A program made the translations under genes and the position numbers. This document shows, in pieces, positions 17,913-27,466 of a DNA stretch of 53,301 nucleotides; the stretch's first letter is position 1; every line of letters starts with the position of its first letter. The notes under the pieces are model-generated. The model saw only the letters and a program-made list of their open reading frames with translations, had not been told where the DNA came from and ran no database searches. Origin of the DNA: Mesorhizobium sp. (lineage in GTDB: Bacteria; Pseudomonadota; Alphaproteobacteria; Rhizobiales; Rhizobiaceae); contig NZ_SUEG01000023.1 of the NCBI RefSeq assembly GCF_005063415.1, forward strand, positions 1 to 53,301. The letters are read 5' to 3'.

Positions 17913-19186
17913 GAATGAGTTCTCCGGCTAGGAGCTGTTGCAGCAGGGGTGGCTACATCGCCGGGGATCAAAGCCGCGAGACCTTCCGGCGGCGGCCAGT
18001 CGGCATCAGTCGAGGCCTCGGCGCCCGACGCATCCGAGGCCTCATCGGAGGGCCGACGGACCCAACCGTCGACAATGCGGGAGAGTTCTCGGCGCGGTCG
18101 CATCGATCGCATTCGTCGAAGTGCGGTCTGTTCACTGCGAACCAAGCAAGCCGAACGCGGTGTCCTCGATCGAGGCCTTGATGGGGGGATGATCGACGAT
18201 CTCTATATTGGTTTGAAGCAGGAAGTTCCGTCGCCATATGTGGTTATCCTGGCAGCCAGAATTGAGCGGTTGTCGCAAGCACCAAGGCGGTCGCAATGAG
18301 TGCAACGAGGCGGAAGTCTGATCGATGGCTGCGGTTCGATGGCCGCGCGATCGACAAAATTGAGGTGATGAGTTATCCCTTTTGAAGCCGTTGCTCCCAA
18401 TTCTGGGATAAGGTAATTGCAGGCGGTCCCAGCAACGTCGGGCGGCCTTTTTGGTGATCGAATTCATGGGACGACACTCTCGGTCCGTGACGCATCTGCG
18501 AATGACTGCGCAAGTTCCGTGCCATCAACGACAAATCTGGCTCTGCTGAGCGGGTGGTGGAGGCACGAGCGTGGGCTATCCCAAGAGCTTGCCGCAAGGT
18601 TGTTCGAAGTTGAGGTGCCGGATAGACCGCAAATATGTCGGGCGGCCTGGGGTTGGCCAACACGAAGATGCGCAAGTTCAAAAGGACGAGCTGAACCCTT
18701 GCCGATATCCGTCCGAGGCTGATCTGGAGAAGGTCAAGAACTGCGTCTTGAAGGCTTCCGCCGCACCGGCAAATGCGAAGCCAAGGTGCTGGGCAAGATG
18801 GACAGGGCCATCCAACCCGTCGACTGGACGCTCATTAATGGCGTCGGTGTGGCTCTGTAGCTGGCGAGAAAAACGCCCTGCTGAAAGACAAAAGCTCGTG
18901 TGGCCGGCTCTGAAGGACGGCCAATGAGGCAGGCGAGGAGAGGCTATAGTCCATTCGTCTAGACTGATCTTGTCCCACGGAGGCGGCTAACCACCCCGCC
19001 AGACATCAGCGAGGGGAGCGCCACTAGGCTCACCCCAAGTGTTGGTCGTTTCCACCTGGTGACCTCGGCCAAGACACCAAGCCGCTTAGCGCAAGCTTTC
19101 GAACTGGATGCTCCCCGGGCACATGATCGGCTAGCGATCCCACCAGTTGAGTTGCTCCAAGTCGGTGTCTAGCTTTCTACATTCTG
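17913..19186. other. Gene-poor region before the P450 cluster
   Basis: About 1.3 kb without a supported gene. Short frames on both strands (for example 18571-18927 plus and 18373-18681 minus) show no family features, biased composition and poor starts. I read it as decayed DNA. Confidence 0.45.
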
Positions 19187-19202
19187 TGTCCGACGCTGGA
19201 CA
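19187..19202 (+). promoter_or_regulatory. NifA upstream activator site of the P450 operon
   Basis: Perfect TGT-N10-ACA (TGTCCGACGCTGGACA), 85 bases before the -24 element. Confidence 0.75.
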
Positions 19203-19286
19203 AGAATGTTGCAATCCCGACCAGTAAGTCAGCACAGGCGCCACCTGTTGCCCAGCAAAACGGCAAGGATTATCGAAAGACGAATT

Positions 19287-19301
19287 CGGCACGGAGCTTG
19301 C
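19287..19301 (+). promoter_or_regulatory. Sigma-54 promoter of the P450 operon
   Basis: CGGCACGGAGCTTGC, followed by A, matches the -24/-12 consensus except for the first base. Transcription would begin near 19313, very close to the proposed P450 start. Confidence 0.75.
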
Positions 19302-19313
19302 ACCAACGATTGC

Positions 19314-20579
19314 ATGCAAATGCCGACAGCATCTCATGAACGGTCTCTCGATTCTGGCGCGGTTAAATCGCGGCCGGTTCCAGATCATGTCCCGCCCGAA
19401 ATGGTGAGGGACTTCAACCTGTTTACGTCGCCCGGCATGTTGCCGACGGCTAACGGGGATCCGCATGCAGCGGTTGCTTGCGTTCATGCCGGGCCTCCGA
19501 TCTTTTATTCAACCAGCAACACGCGCGACGGTCGGGGTACCTGGGTCATCACTCGCGCGAGCGACCAGCGCCGGGTGCTGCAGGACACCGAAACGTTTTC
19601 CAGCCATCGCAGCATCTTCGCCTCTGTGCTCGGCGAGAGCTGGCCGATGATCCCGCTTGAGCTCGATCCGCCATTCCACGGTGTTTTTCGCTCACTGCTC
19701 AATCCGCTGCTTTCGCCAAAGCGGGTAATGGCATTGGAGCCGGCTGTCCGGGAACGAGCGATCAAGCTGATCGACAGGATCGCCGCATCAGGCACGAGCT
19801 GCGACATCATGAAGGATTTTGCAGTTCCGTTCGCGGTCAATATCTTCCTTCGCTTTATTGGGCTTTCGGACGACGGACTAGAAACATTTGTCGGCTGGGC
19901 TAGAGATCTGCTCCACGGCGATAAGGAGCAACGACCACCCGCAGCCCGGGCGATCGTGGCCTTCATCGACGAACTTGCCACCGAGCGCCGCAAGGAGCCG
20001 GTCGATGATTTCATGACCTTCATCGTGAAGGCAAAGGTCGAGGGTCGTCTGCTCAGTGACGAAGAAGTCCGTGGCATCGGCGTGCTTGTGTTCGTCGCGG
20101 GACTCGACACGGTCTCAGCAGCCATATGCTTCGACTTGGCCCATCTCGCGCGCAACCCCAAAGATCAGGAATTGCTACGAAGCGAACCTGACCGGATTGC
20201 CGTCGCTGCGGAAGAATTGCTGCGCGCCTATTCGACCATTCAGATGATCCGAGTGGCAACGAAGGATGTCGACTTCAAAGGCGCGCCGATCCGCAAGGGA
20301 GATTATGTTTCCTGTGCCACGATGATTGCCAATCGTGACCCGGCGGAATTCGAATGCCCGAATGAGATCGATCTGGCGCGCGAGGACAACCGGCACGCTG
20401 CCTTTGGCTATGGTCCCCATCGTTGTCTTGGCTCACACCTTGCCCGGCGGGAGATTGTCATTGGCCTGGAGGAGTGGCTGGCGCGCATCCCAGCCTTTCG
20501 GATCAAGACAGGGACTGAACCTATCACCTTCGGCGGCCATGTGTTCGGGATCGAGAATCTGATCCTGGACTGGTCCTGA
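19314..20579 (+). CDS. Cytochrome P450 (CYP127A-like)
   Basis: Soluble bacterial P450 of about 421 residues. The heme-thiolate motif is [10 protein letters not shown] (Cys near 371), the I-helix oxygen-activation motif is VAGLDT, and the ExxR pair is in EELLRAY. The N-terminus [11 protein letters not shown] is typical of P450cam-like proteins. The frame opens at 19206, but the promoter at 19287-19301 places transcription near 19313, so 19314 or 19320 is the likely start. The product resembles, from memory, the CYP127A group of Rhizobium NGR234 (y4vG) and M. loti. The next gene supplies a ferredoxin, probably its electron donor. Substrate unknown. Confidence 0.88.
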   Translation: MQMPTASHERSLDSGAVKSRPVPDHVPPEMVRDFNLFTSPGMLPTANGDPHAAVACVHAGPPIFYSTSNTRDGRGTWVITRASDQRRVLQDTETFSSHRSIFASVLGESWPMIPLELDPPFHGVFRSLLNPLLSPKRVMALEPAVRERAIKLIDRIAASGTSCDIMKDFAVPFAVNIFLRFIGLSDDGLETFVGWARDLLHGDKEQRPPAARAIVAFIDELATERRKEPVDDFMTFIVKAKVEGRLLSDEEVRGIGVLVFVAGLDTVSAAICFDLAHLARNPKDQELLRSEPDRIAVAAEELLRAYSTIQMIRVATKDVDFKGAPIRKGDYVSCATMIANRDPAEFECPNEIDLAREDNRHAAFGYGPHRCLGSHLARREIVIGLEEWLARIPAFRIKTGTEPITFGGHVFGIENLILDWS

Positions 20580-20608
20580 AGTTTCAGCCAACGACATTGG
20601 AGTTCGCA

Positions 20609-21457
20609 ATGCGTGTCGTCGTACATAAAGCCAGATGCCAGGGTCATGCGCGCTGCTGGGCGCGGGCGCCGAGAGTCTTCAAGCTTGATGACGCCGGCTA
20701 CATCTTGCCCGGTGATATTGATGTTGCCGATGGGGAGCAACTGCTTGCCTCAAAAGGGGTACGAGCCTGCCCCGAACAAGCTCTGGAAGTTGACGAGCCC
20801 CCCGCTAACTCAGTTGTAGAGAGAGACACACGCAAAGTGCAGACTGGCATCGGGAAGGACAAAACAATCATACAATTCGCGATAGACCCTGTCGACCACG
20901 CGAAAATTACCGAACTGCGTGACCGAGAGGCGATCCGCAACTGCCTGTATCGGTACTGCCGCGGGATAGACCGCGCCGATGAGGCGGCGCTGCGTAGCGC
21001 ATACTGGCCCGAAGCGTATGACAGGCATGGTCCCTATTGCGGACCGGCAGAGGACTTCATCCAATTTGCTCTCGGTCTGCCGGGGCACCGTAACATCCAT
21101 CAAATCACGAACAGCCTGATCGACTTCATCAGTTCAGCAGAGGCCGCGGTCGAGAGCTATTTCACCGCGCTGCAACGCGGACCGGATACAGACCAAGAAA
21201 TACGTCAGACGCTGCTTTGCGGCCGTTACTGCGATCTGTTTCAGAAGAGGCAGGACGAGTGGCGAATTGCGGAACGGACAGTCGTCTACGATTGGGTTGA
21301 GGAGCAAATCCCGCCAGCGATTCTTGAGGCAGATAGGTTCGGCCGGCGACAGCCGATTGGAGCACCACATCCAGACGATCCCATCTACCAGTTGCTCAAG
21401 GGTCACATCCCCACCGACCAAGATGGCGTCGAGGGTCCCCAACTGGGAGCTGCATAA
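20609..21457 (+). CDS. Ferredoxin fused to a SnoaL-like domain
   Basis: A 282-residue two-domain protein. Residues 1-63 are a [3Fe-4S] type ferredoxin of the kind that serves P450s: Cys 10 and Cys 16 in CQGHARC and Cys 54 in ACPEQAL. After a linker, residues about 105-245 form an NTF2/SnoaL-like domain ([20 protein letters not shown], then W..AYDRHG), seen in dehydratases, cyclases and ring-hydroxylating small subunits. ATG 20609 is chosen over an earlier TTG because GGAG lies six bases before it. It follows the P450 by 29 bases. The fusion suggests the P450 donor is tied to a second step on the same substrate; this is inference. Confidence 0.8.
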   Translation: MRVVVHKARCQGHARCWARAPRVFKLDDAGYILPGDIDVADGEQLLASKGVRACPEQALEVDEPPANSVVERDTRKVQTGIGKDKTIIQFAIDPVDHAKITELRDREAIRNCLYRYCRGIDRADEAALRSAYWPEAYDRHGPYCGPAEDFIQFALGLPGHRNIHQITNSLIDFISSAEAAVESYFTALQRGPDTDQEIRQTLLCGRYCDLFQKRQDEWRIAERTVVYDWVEEQIPPAILEADRFGRRQPIGAPHPDDPIYQLLKGHIPTDQDGVEGPQLGAA

Positions 21458-21605
21458 GTGGGTAGAAATGGAGGATGAGCGCCCTACGGGAACGACATCT
21501 GTGTGGGGCCGCAACTGGCGGTCACTGCAACGATTTGGCTCGGCCCTTCATTCCGCCCAAGGTTGATGGGCTGAGATCACAAGCGGTCATCGTGGAGAAG
21601 CTCTC

Positions 21606-23207
21606 GTGAAACTGGCAGCACGCACCGTAATCATCACAGGCGCTGCGGGCGGGATCGGCCGTGCCCTGGTCGATATCCTTGCCGCGGACGGAGACACTGT
21701 AGTTGCGGTGGACCTTCCGGGCAGTGGTGTGGTTGAACTGGCTCGGGATCTCGGGTCGCCGCACGTCGGTCTGGAGTGCGATGTGTCGCGAGAGAAGGAC
21801 ATGCTCTCACTTTTCGGCCAGGTCGAAGCACGCTTCGCGCAAATCGATGTCCTCATCAACAATGCGGCGGTTGGACCCACGATGGATAGGATCATCGACA
21901 CCGCTGTCGATACCTTCCGACGCGGCGTGACAGTGAACCTTATTGGGCCATTCGTTATGGCCAGGGAAGCGGCGCGGCGCATGAAGCCGGGCGGTGCGAT
22001 CGTCAATGTGGCTTCGATGGCGGGCGTGGTCGGCAATCCCAGGCGCAACGCCTACGCAGCCTCGAAAGCTGGCGTGATCTCGTTGACAAAGTCCCTTGCA
22101 TGCGAGTGGGCTATGCGAGGAATCCGCGTCACGGCGGTGGCGCCGGGCTCCGTCCGCACCCCAATGGTCACAGAACTGGCACGCGCTGGCAAAATGGACC
22201 TCGCGGCGATACGCCGCCGCGTGCCGATGGGGCGCTTGGCTCGCCCCGACGAGATCGCCAGGGTCGTGCGTTTTCTGAGCAGCACGCAGGCGCGCTACAT
22301 CACCGGCTCGGTGCTGGCAGTCGACGGAGGCTGGATGTCATTCAACCAGCCGGGGGATGCTCACCCGCCGGTGGATGGTGCGCTTCAAGCCGAGCTCTCC
22401 TGTCCGGCCGAATGCACAGATGCGCGAATCGTGCTCGTCACCGGTGGCGCAAAAAGCATTGGCGCGGCCGTCGCTCGCCGCTTTGCCGCGAACGGCGACA
22501 CCGTCGTGATTGCTGATAAAGATGGCACTGCAGCGGCAGAGCTGGCTACATCGCTCCCCGGCAAGCATCTGGCGAAATCGCTGGACGTGGCCGTCGAGAG
22601 CGATGTGGTGTCGATGTTCGAAGAACTGAGGGGACGCTTCGGGTATATCGATGTTCTGGTCAATAGTGCTGATACCGCCGACAGGATTGTGCCTGCGATC
22701 GAGCAACTGTCGAAACAGCTCGAACACGTCCTGGATGTCAACCTTACCGGCGCCTTCACCTGCGCGCGCGAAGCGATCAAGGCTATGCGCCCGGGCGGCG
22801 TGATCCTCAATCTCGGGTCGATCGACAGCTTTCTGCCGTTCGCGCCGCGCCATGCCTACGGCGCCTCCAAGGCGGGGATGGATATGCTGACCCGTTGCAT
22901 GGCGGCCGAACTCGGGCCGGTCGGAATTCGGACAGCCACCGTCGCTCCTGGCCACATCCGCACGCCCGCACTTGCTCAGTTGGCCAAAGCCGGCCGCATC
23001 GACCTGACAGCAATCGGACGACGCATCCCCATGGGCAGGATGGGACGGCCAGAAGACGTCGCAGATGCATCGTTCTTCCTTGCTTCGTCTGACGCCTCAT
23101 ACATCAACGGCTCGATCCTCTACGTGGACGGCGGCTGGACCTCGTTCGGTGATGCGGGAAACGCCAGCGAGCTCTATGACGAATGTTTTGCGGAGGCCGC
23201 AGGTTAA
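21606..23207 (+). CDS. Tandem short-chain dehydrogenase (two SDR domains)
   Basis: A 533-residue protein made of two complete SDR domains. Domain 1 (about 1-250) has the NAD(P) motif TGAAGGIG and catalytic YAASK; domain 2 (about 276-520) has TGGAKSIG and YGASK. Both end in the usual GSVLAVDGGW / GSILYVDGGW segment. Translation starts at GTG 21606 after GTGGAGAAG. From memory, NGR234 y4vI has the same double arrangement. It lies in the P450 operon and would oxidise or reduce alcohol/ketone groups made by the P450. Confidence 0.85.
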   Translation: MKLAARTVIITGAAGGIGRALVDILAADGDTVVAVDLPGSGVVELARDLGSPHVGLECDVSREKDMLSLFGQVEARFAQIDVLINNAAVGPTMDRIIDTAVDTFRRGVTVNLIGPFVMAREAARRMKPGGAIVNVASMAGVVGNPRRNAYAASKAGVISLTKSLACEWAMRGIRVTAVAPGSVRTPMVTELARAGKMDLAAIRRRVPMGRLARPDEIARVVRFLSSTQARYITGSVLAVDGGWMSFNQPGDAHPPVDGALQAELSCPAECTDARIVLVTGGAKSIGAAVARRFAANGDTVVIADKDGTAAAELATSLPGKHLAKSLDVAVESDVVSMFEELRGRFGYIDVLVNSADTADRIVPAIEQLSKQLEHVLDVNLTGAFTCAREAIKAMRPGGVILNLGSIDSFLPFAPRHAYGASKAGMDMLTRCMAAELGPVGIRTATVAPGHIRTPALAQLAKAGRIDLTAIGRRIPMGRMGRPEDVADASFFLASSDASYINGSILYVDGGWTSFGDAGNASELYDECFAEAAG

Positions 23208-23345
23208 TTGCCAGGCCTTCGCAGGGCGACCGGCCGAGCATTATGAAGCCTCGGCTCCACGACGCACCTGAGGTGCTTGAGATCCAAGCATGCGCATGCC
23301 GAGCACATTCCCGGTCGGCTGACGTGTCTATAACGAGGAGAAATC

Positions 23346-24398
23346 ATGGAATTTGCCACTTTCATTCTGGCCGCCCAGCGTGGCTATCACCAATCCTCAG
23401 AAAGCGTCATCCGCAACTCCATCGAACAGGCCGTCGCTTCGGAGCAGGCTGGGTTCAACACCGCGTGGTTTGCTGAGCACCACTTCAACAATTACAGCCT
23501 CATACCATCCCCGCTGATGATGGTGGCGCACTGCGCCGGCTTGACAAGCACGATTCGCCTGGGCACTGCCGTCTGCGTGCTGCCGCTTTACCAACCGCAG
23601 CGCCTGCTGTCCGAGATCGGCTTCGCCGACATCGTTGCGAACGGCCGTCTCGAGCTCGGCGTAGGCTTGGGATACCAGCAGTTCGAGTTCGAACGGTTCG
23701 GCGTGGACATCGATGAGGCGCCGGCCGTCTTTTCGGAATACCTGGACATCATTCTCAAGGGCCTCAACCAAAACGTCTTCGAACACGACGGCCAGTATGA
23801 GAAGATCCCCCCAACAGCGATTTCGGTCCGCACAGTCCAGCAGCCGACGCCGCCTATCTGGATCGCTGGCGGAGCCGCACGGATGGCTCGGGCCTACCGC
23901 GAGGGGCACAATTTTTTTGTCACAGCCTTCCACGACGGCTTAGAGACTTTGACCACACTGCGTGAATCAGTCGAGAGGGCGGCGGCATCCGAGGAAAAGA
24001 ACGTCACCGACGTCAAGATATCGCTGCTGCGCTGCTGCTATGCCAGCCACGACGAGTTGGAGATCAACAGCTATCTCGACAATGCCCGCTTCCAGCGCCG
24101 GCTTTCTGAAGCCCTGCATCAGCGCCGCCAACAGAGCCACGATGGCTACCTGCTGCAGGAGACACCGACCCAGCAGGATCTGTCCTTCGAGACCATGCGC
24201 AAAAATTTGCCGATTGGCAGCGTAAATCGCGTGATTGATCGCCTGCTGGAAGAGATCGATATCTTGAAACCGGACCAGATCGCAGTTCAGACTCAATTGG
24301 GCGACTTCGACCAAAAGACGATGCTGCGCCAGATCGAGCTCTGGGGCGACAAGATCATCCCTGCGGTCAACAAGGCGCTTTGTCATGCCGGAAGCTGA
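23346..24398 (+). CDS. Luciferase-like flavin monooxygenase (y4vJ-like)
   Basis: LLM-class flavin-dependent oxidoreductase, 350 residues, with the alpha-chain luciferase features FNTAWFAEHHFNNYS, IRLGTAVCVLPLYQPQR and NGRLELGVGLGYQQFEFERFG. Partner flavin reductase is not encoded nearby. It starts after GAGGAGAAATC, 138 bases beyond the SDR gene, and overlaps nifQ by 14 bases. Reaction unknown. Confidence 0.88.
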   Translation: MEFATFILAAQRGYHQSSESVIRNSIEQAVASEQAGFNTAWFAEHHFNNYSLIPSPLMMVAHCAGLTSTIRLGTAVCVLPLYQPQRLLSEIGFADIVANGRLELGVGLGYQQFEFERFGVDIDEAPAVFSEYLDIILKGLNQNVFEHDGQYEKIPPTAISVRTVQQPTPPIWIAGGAARMARAYREGHNFFVTAFHDGLETLTTLRESVERAAASEEKNVTDVKISLLRCCYASHDELEINSYLDNARFQRRLSEALHQRRQQSHDGYLLQETPTQQDLSFETMRKNLPIGSVNRVIDRLLEEIDILKPDQIAVQTQLGDFDQKTMLRQIELWGDKIIPAVNKALCHAGS

Positions 24399-25011
24399 AG
24401 CCGGCCGTTACGATGATGGCTGCCTATCCAGCGCGCAATGGCGTGGGTCCGAGCTAGGGAGGAGCTTCGATCAGCATGTGCTGCCCTGCGTACATTCACG
24501 TTCGCTTGAGGAGGTCCAGGCGGGCGAGGTGTTGGCGACGGAGGGGACAGGCCTTTCGTCTGTCGAATTGCGTGATGTCTTGGCCGCAACTTTCCCGTCT
24601 ACCTCCAGCAGCGTATTCGCTTTGGAGGAGTTGAGCGAGCCCGAGCCGGAACTGGAAGAGGAACTGCTACGCCGGCTGCTGCTAGCGCATGCTGCGCCGG
24701 CCGACCCGGCGAGCGCCCGCTTGGCCAAGATCATCGCCCGGCGTGCGATGCGCATGGACCATCTTTGGCGGGATCTTGGCCTCTCAAATCGCGCTGAGCT
24801 CAGCCGCCTGCTTGCCAGACATTTTCCCGCGCTGGCGGCAGGCAACACAGAAAACATGAAATGGAAAAAGTACTTTTACCGCAAGCTGTGTGAGGCCGAA
24901 GGCTTTTCGTCATGCACAGCACCCAGTTGCGGGGAATGCCATGACTTCGAAAGCTGCTTCGGCCCGGAGGAAGTTGAGAGTCGCCTCTCGCCGACCACGA
25001 ATGTCGGTTAG
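24385..25011 (+). CDS. nifQ: NifQ, molybdenum donor for FeMo-cofactor
   Basis: NifQ delivers molybdenum as a Mo-Fe-S cluster. The 208-residue product carries the family's conserved CX4CX2CX5C motif (CTAPSCGECHDFESC) near the C-terminus and the segment HLWRDLGL.....LSRLLARHFPALA. It overlaps the preceding monooxygenase gene by 14 bases, so it is probably translated from the same message, and meets rpoN tail to tail with a four-base overlap. Confidence 0.93.
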   Translation: MPEAEAGRYDDGCLSSAQWRGSELGRSFDQHVLPCVHSRSLEEVQAGEVLATEGTGLSSVELRDVLAATFPSTSSSVFALEELSEPEPELEEELLRRLLLAHAAPADPASARLAKIIARRAMRMDHLWRDLGLSNRAELSRLLARHFPALAAGNTENMKWKKYFYRKLCEAEGFSSCTAPSCGECHDFESCFGPEEVESRLSPTTNVG

Positions 25012-26441
25012 TCACTTCGCTTGATCGCAGCTGCGGACAAACGCTTATCGCGGCGCCGTCGTATGGAGGAAGGGATGTTCATCGCCTCGCGATATTTGGT
25101 GACGGTACGGCGAGCGACATCGATGCCGGTCTCCTTGAGTTGAGCAACGATGTCTTCGTCGGAATGTACCTTGTCGAGCGATTCTTCGGCTATGATTGCC
25201 TTGATCCGATGGCGGACAGCTTTGGCGGAGTGCGCATCGCCGCCCTCGCAGGATGCGATTGGCGCAGCGAAAAAATACTTCAGCTCGAACACCCCGCGCG
25301 GAGTTAACATGTACCTGTTCGAAGCTACCCGGCTTACCGTCGACTGGTGCATGCCGATCTCGTCAGCGACATTTTTGAGACAGAGAGGCCGCAGATGGGC
25401 GGCGCCGTGTGTAAAAAAGGCATCCTGCTGGCGCACGATTTCGGTCGCAACCTTAAGGATCGTCTTAGCGCGCTGCTTGAGACTGCTGATCAGCCAGTTC
25501 CCTTTTTCCTGGCAATGGTCGAGAAACGCTTTGCCTTCCGGATTTTGCTTGGTCAGCTGCGAGATTTCGGCGACATAGGTGTGGTTGATCAACACTTTGG
25601 GCAGCGTGGCCGGATCTAGCTCCACCCGCCATCCACCTTCGGACTTGGGCATTACCCAGACGTCCGGTACGATGGTTTCCGGCGTCCCGGACTGGAACCG
25701 GTCTCCAGGCTTGGGATCGAGCGCGCGGATTTCGTTCCTCATGTCGAGGAGATCCTCCTCGTCGACTCCGCAACGCTGCTTCAATCCCTGAAAATCCCCC
25801 CGTGCAAGCATCTCGAGATTGGCGACCAAAGCTGCCATAGCCGGGTCGAACCGGTCTTGCTGGCGCAGCTGAATCTCCAGGCATTCGCTGAGAGTTCGCG
25901 CAAAAATGCCCGGCGGATCAAATTGCTGCAAGATTCCGATGACCCGTTCCACATCAGCTTGCCGAACGTTTAACCTCCTGGCCAGATCGAAAAGGTTTAC
26001 CTGAAGATAGCCAGTGTCCTCCAGATGGGCGGCGAGCTGTCCGGCAATCAGCCGCTCCTGGGGGGTGAACGGGGTGAGGGCGACCTGGCGGGCGACATGG
26101 TCGTGCAATGTTTCGGTGTGGGCGGTAAACTCCTCGACGGCAGGTCGATCGTTGCCGCTACTGCGTTGCGACTTCCATTGCCCGCGCCCGCCAGACGGCC
26201 CGCCAATGGGCGATTCGCCGATTTCGCTTCTGCTTTGACTGCTCCGCTGATCCTCCCCTGGCAGCGGCGAAACGTCGTCAAACGGGTCAGGCTTCAAAAC
26301 GGGGTTCTTCTCGAGTGCCTGCTCCACGAGCTGATGGAGTTCAGTATGCGTCAATCGCAGCAAGCGAATAGCTTCAATGGCTTGAGGCGATAAGACCATA
26401 CGTTGCTTCTGGCGTTGAAGCAGGCTTGCTGAGAGATGCAT
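25008..26441 (-). CDS. rpoN: RpoN, sigma-54 factor (symbiotic copy)
   Basis: RNA polymerase sigma-54, 477 residues. It starts with region I (SASLLQRQKQRMVLSPQAIEAIRLLRL), has an acidic/Q-rich linker, a core-binding domain and the C-terminal RpoN box ARRTVTKYRE near residue 456. It lies downstream of the peroxiredoxin gene, the same order as prxS-rpoN2 in R. etli. Its presence beside many -24/-12 promoters suggests a second, symbiosis-specific sigma-54. Confidence 0.95.
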   Translation of the reverse strand: MHLSASLLQRQKQRMVLSPQAIEAIRLLRLTHTELHQLVEQALEKNPVLKPDPFDDVSPLPGEDQRSSQSRSEIGESPIGGPSGGRGQWKSQRSSGNDRPAVEEFTAHTETLHDHVARQVALTPFTPQERLIAGQLAAHLEDTGYLQVNLFDLARRLNVRQADVERVIGILQQFDPPGIFARTLSECLEIQLRQQDRFDPAMAALVANLEMLARGDFQGLKQRCGVDEEDLLDMRNEIRALDPKPGDRFQSGTPETIVPDVWVMPKSEGGWRVELDPATLPKVLINHTYVAEISQLTKQNPEGKAFLDHCQEKGNWLISSLKQRAKTILKVATEIVRQQDAFFTHGAAHLRPLCLKNVADEIGMHQSTVSRVASNRYMLTPRGVFELKYFFAAPIASCEGGDAHSAKAVRHRIKAIIAEESLDKVHSDEDIVAQLKETGIDVARRTVTKYREAMNIPSSIRRRRDKRLSAAAIKRSD

Positions 26442-26510
26442 GTTGAACCGGTAATCTGCCGAGGAGGCTCTAGTGTGTGCTGGGGTTGTGTGAGACTTTC
26501 CACTTCTGGG

Positions 26511-27044
26511 TCATGCCGCCGCCTTCAGTTTGTCGAGAACGTTTTGCGGGGATGAAACGCCATAGGGGTCCGTCTCGCAGTTGTCACAGAAGCCTTCCTC
26601 CTCGAACCACTGCTCCACCACGCCATCGTCGATCAGAGCGGCGTATCGCCAGGAGCGCATTCCAAAGCCCAGATTGTCCTTCGCGACCAGCATGCCCATC
26701 TTGCGCGTGAACTCGCCCGACCCGTCTGGGATCAGCTCGATCTTCTGCAGCCCCAAGGACTTTCCCCACGCATTCATGACGAAAGCATCGTTGACTGAGA
26801 CGCAGTAGATCGCGTCAATTCGCAGTTCCAGAAATTGATCATAGAGTTTTTCGAAATCGGGCAGTTGGAAGGTCGAGCAGGTCGGGGTGAAGGCGCCAGG
26901 CAGCGAGAACAGGATGACGCGCTTGCCCCCGAAATAATCGTCGGAGGTCTTGTTCTCCCACCGATAAGGATTTGGCCCCCCGATCGACTCATCGCGAACA
27001 CGCGTGCGAAAGGTCACGAGAGGAACGTTCTTTCTATAGGTCAT
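26511..27044 (-). CDS. prxS: PrxS-like peroxiredoxin
   Basis: Peroxiredoxin of the Prx5 group, 177 residues, with the peroxidatic cysteine in PGAFTPTCSTFQLP and a second pair CDNC near residue 155. It reduces peroxides. It is upstream of rpoN on the same strand with 69 bases between, matching the known prxS-rpoN2 pair of R. etli. A NifA-type promoter lies about 265 bases upstream. Likely role: protecting nitrogen-fixing cells. Confidence 0.9.
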   Translation of the reverse strand: MTYRKNVPLVTFRTRVRDESIGGPNPYRWENKTSDDYFGGKRVILFSLPGAFTPTCSTFQLPDFEKLYDQFLELRIDAIYCVSVNDAFVMNAWGKSLGLQKIELIPDGSGEFTRKMGMLVAKDNLGFGMRSWRYAALIDDGVVEQWFEEEGFCDNCETDPYGVSSPQNVLDKLKAAA

Positions 27045-27054
27045 TGATTTGCTC

Positions 27055-27264
27055 TCAGGCCAAAGTGGTACGGTGCATTTTTCGGTTAAACTGAAGCGGC
27101 ATCGACTTCGGTCGACAGTTCCGGCAGCCTCGCGCCTTGGCGTGGTTGCCTCGGACCGGTCTTGTGCAAGACCGCCCCCGAGCAGGCACGTTTAACGGCG
27201 ACGAGCTTCCGCGGAGACGGGGAATTTTGCTCGCGTGCTTTATCGAGCTTTGAGAGGTAGGCAT
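27055..27264 (-). CDS. Possible 69-residue leader ORF before prxS
   Basis: Inside the predicted 250-base prxS leader a minus-strand frame starts MPTSQSSIKHASK and ends 10 bases before prxS. It is basic, has three cysteines, no known family and only a weak ribosome site. It may be chance. Confidence 0.2.
   Translation of the reverse strand: MPTSQSSIKHASKIPRLRGSSSPLNVPARGRSCTRPVRGNHAKARGCRNCRPKSMPLQFNRKMHRTTLA
27157..27174. repeat. 18-bp inverted repeat in the prxS leader
   Basis: CGGTCTTG and CAAGACCG are perfect 8-base arms around TG. It lies between the prxS promoter and its start codon, so it could be an operator or an mRNA hairpin. Confidence 0.5.
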
Positions 27265-27306
27265 GGTTTGCAACCGTGATTTTGACTGCGTTCTATCGAC
27301 CGAGTC

Positions 27307-27321
27307 GCAAGCGCCATGCCA
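27307..27321 (-). promoter_or_regulatory. Sigma-54 promoter of prxS-rpoN
   Basis: TGGCATGGCGCTTGC on the minus strand is an excellent -24/-12 match (GG-N10-GC), about 265 bases upstream of prxS. Confidence 0.75.
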
Positions 27322-27450
27322 ATTGACCCGATGCCTTGGGTTCACTTCGGTTTTTGCAGCAACTTTCGTGTTGTGCAGTAATGCCGGTCGATATTATTGC
27401 TCAAGCAGCACTGGAAATTGGGTGCGACTCCGTTCGGCAAACCCGGCCTT

Positions 27451-27466
27451 TGTCCGAAGCCGGACA
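27451..27466 (-). promoter_or_regulatory. NifA upstream activator site for prxS-rpoN
   Basis: Perfect TGT-N10-ACA (TGTCCGAAGCCGGACA), 130 bases upstream of the prxS -24 element. Outer bases and much of the core are palindromic. Confidence 0.75.

Noticed and set aside
19314..24398. P450-ferredoxin-SDR cluster as the rhizobial gibberellin operon
   Set aside because: The gibberellin operon needs three P450s, a prenyl synthase and two diterpene cyclases; none is present, and the SDR is a double-domain protein with a luciferase-like partner.
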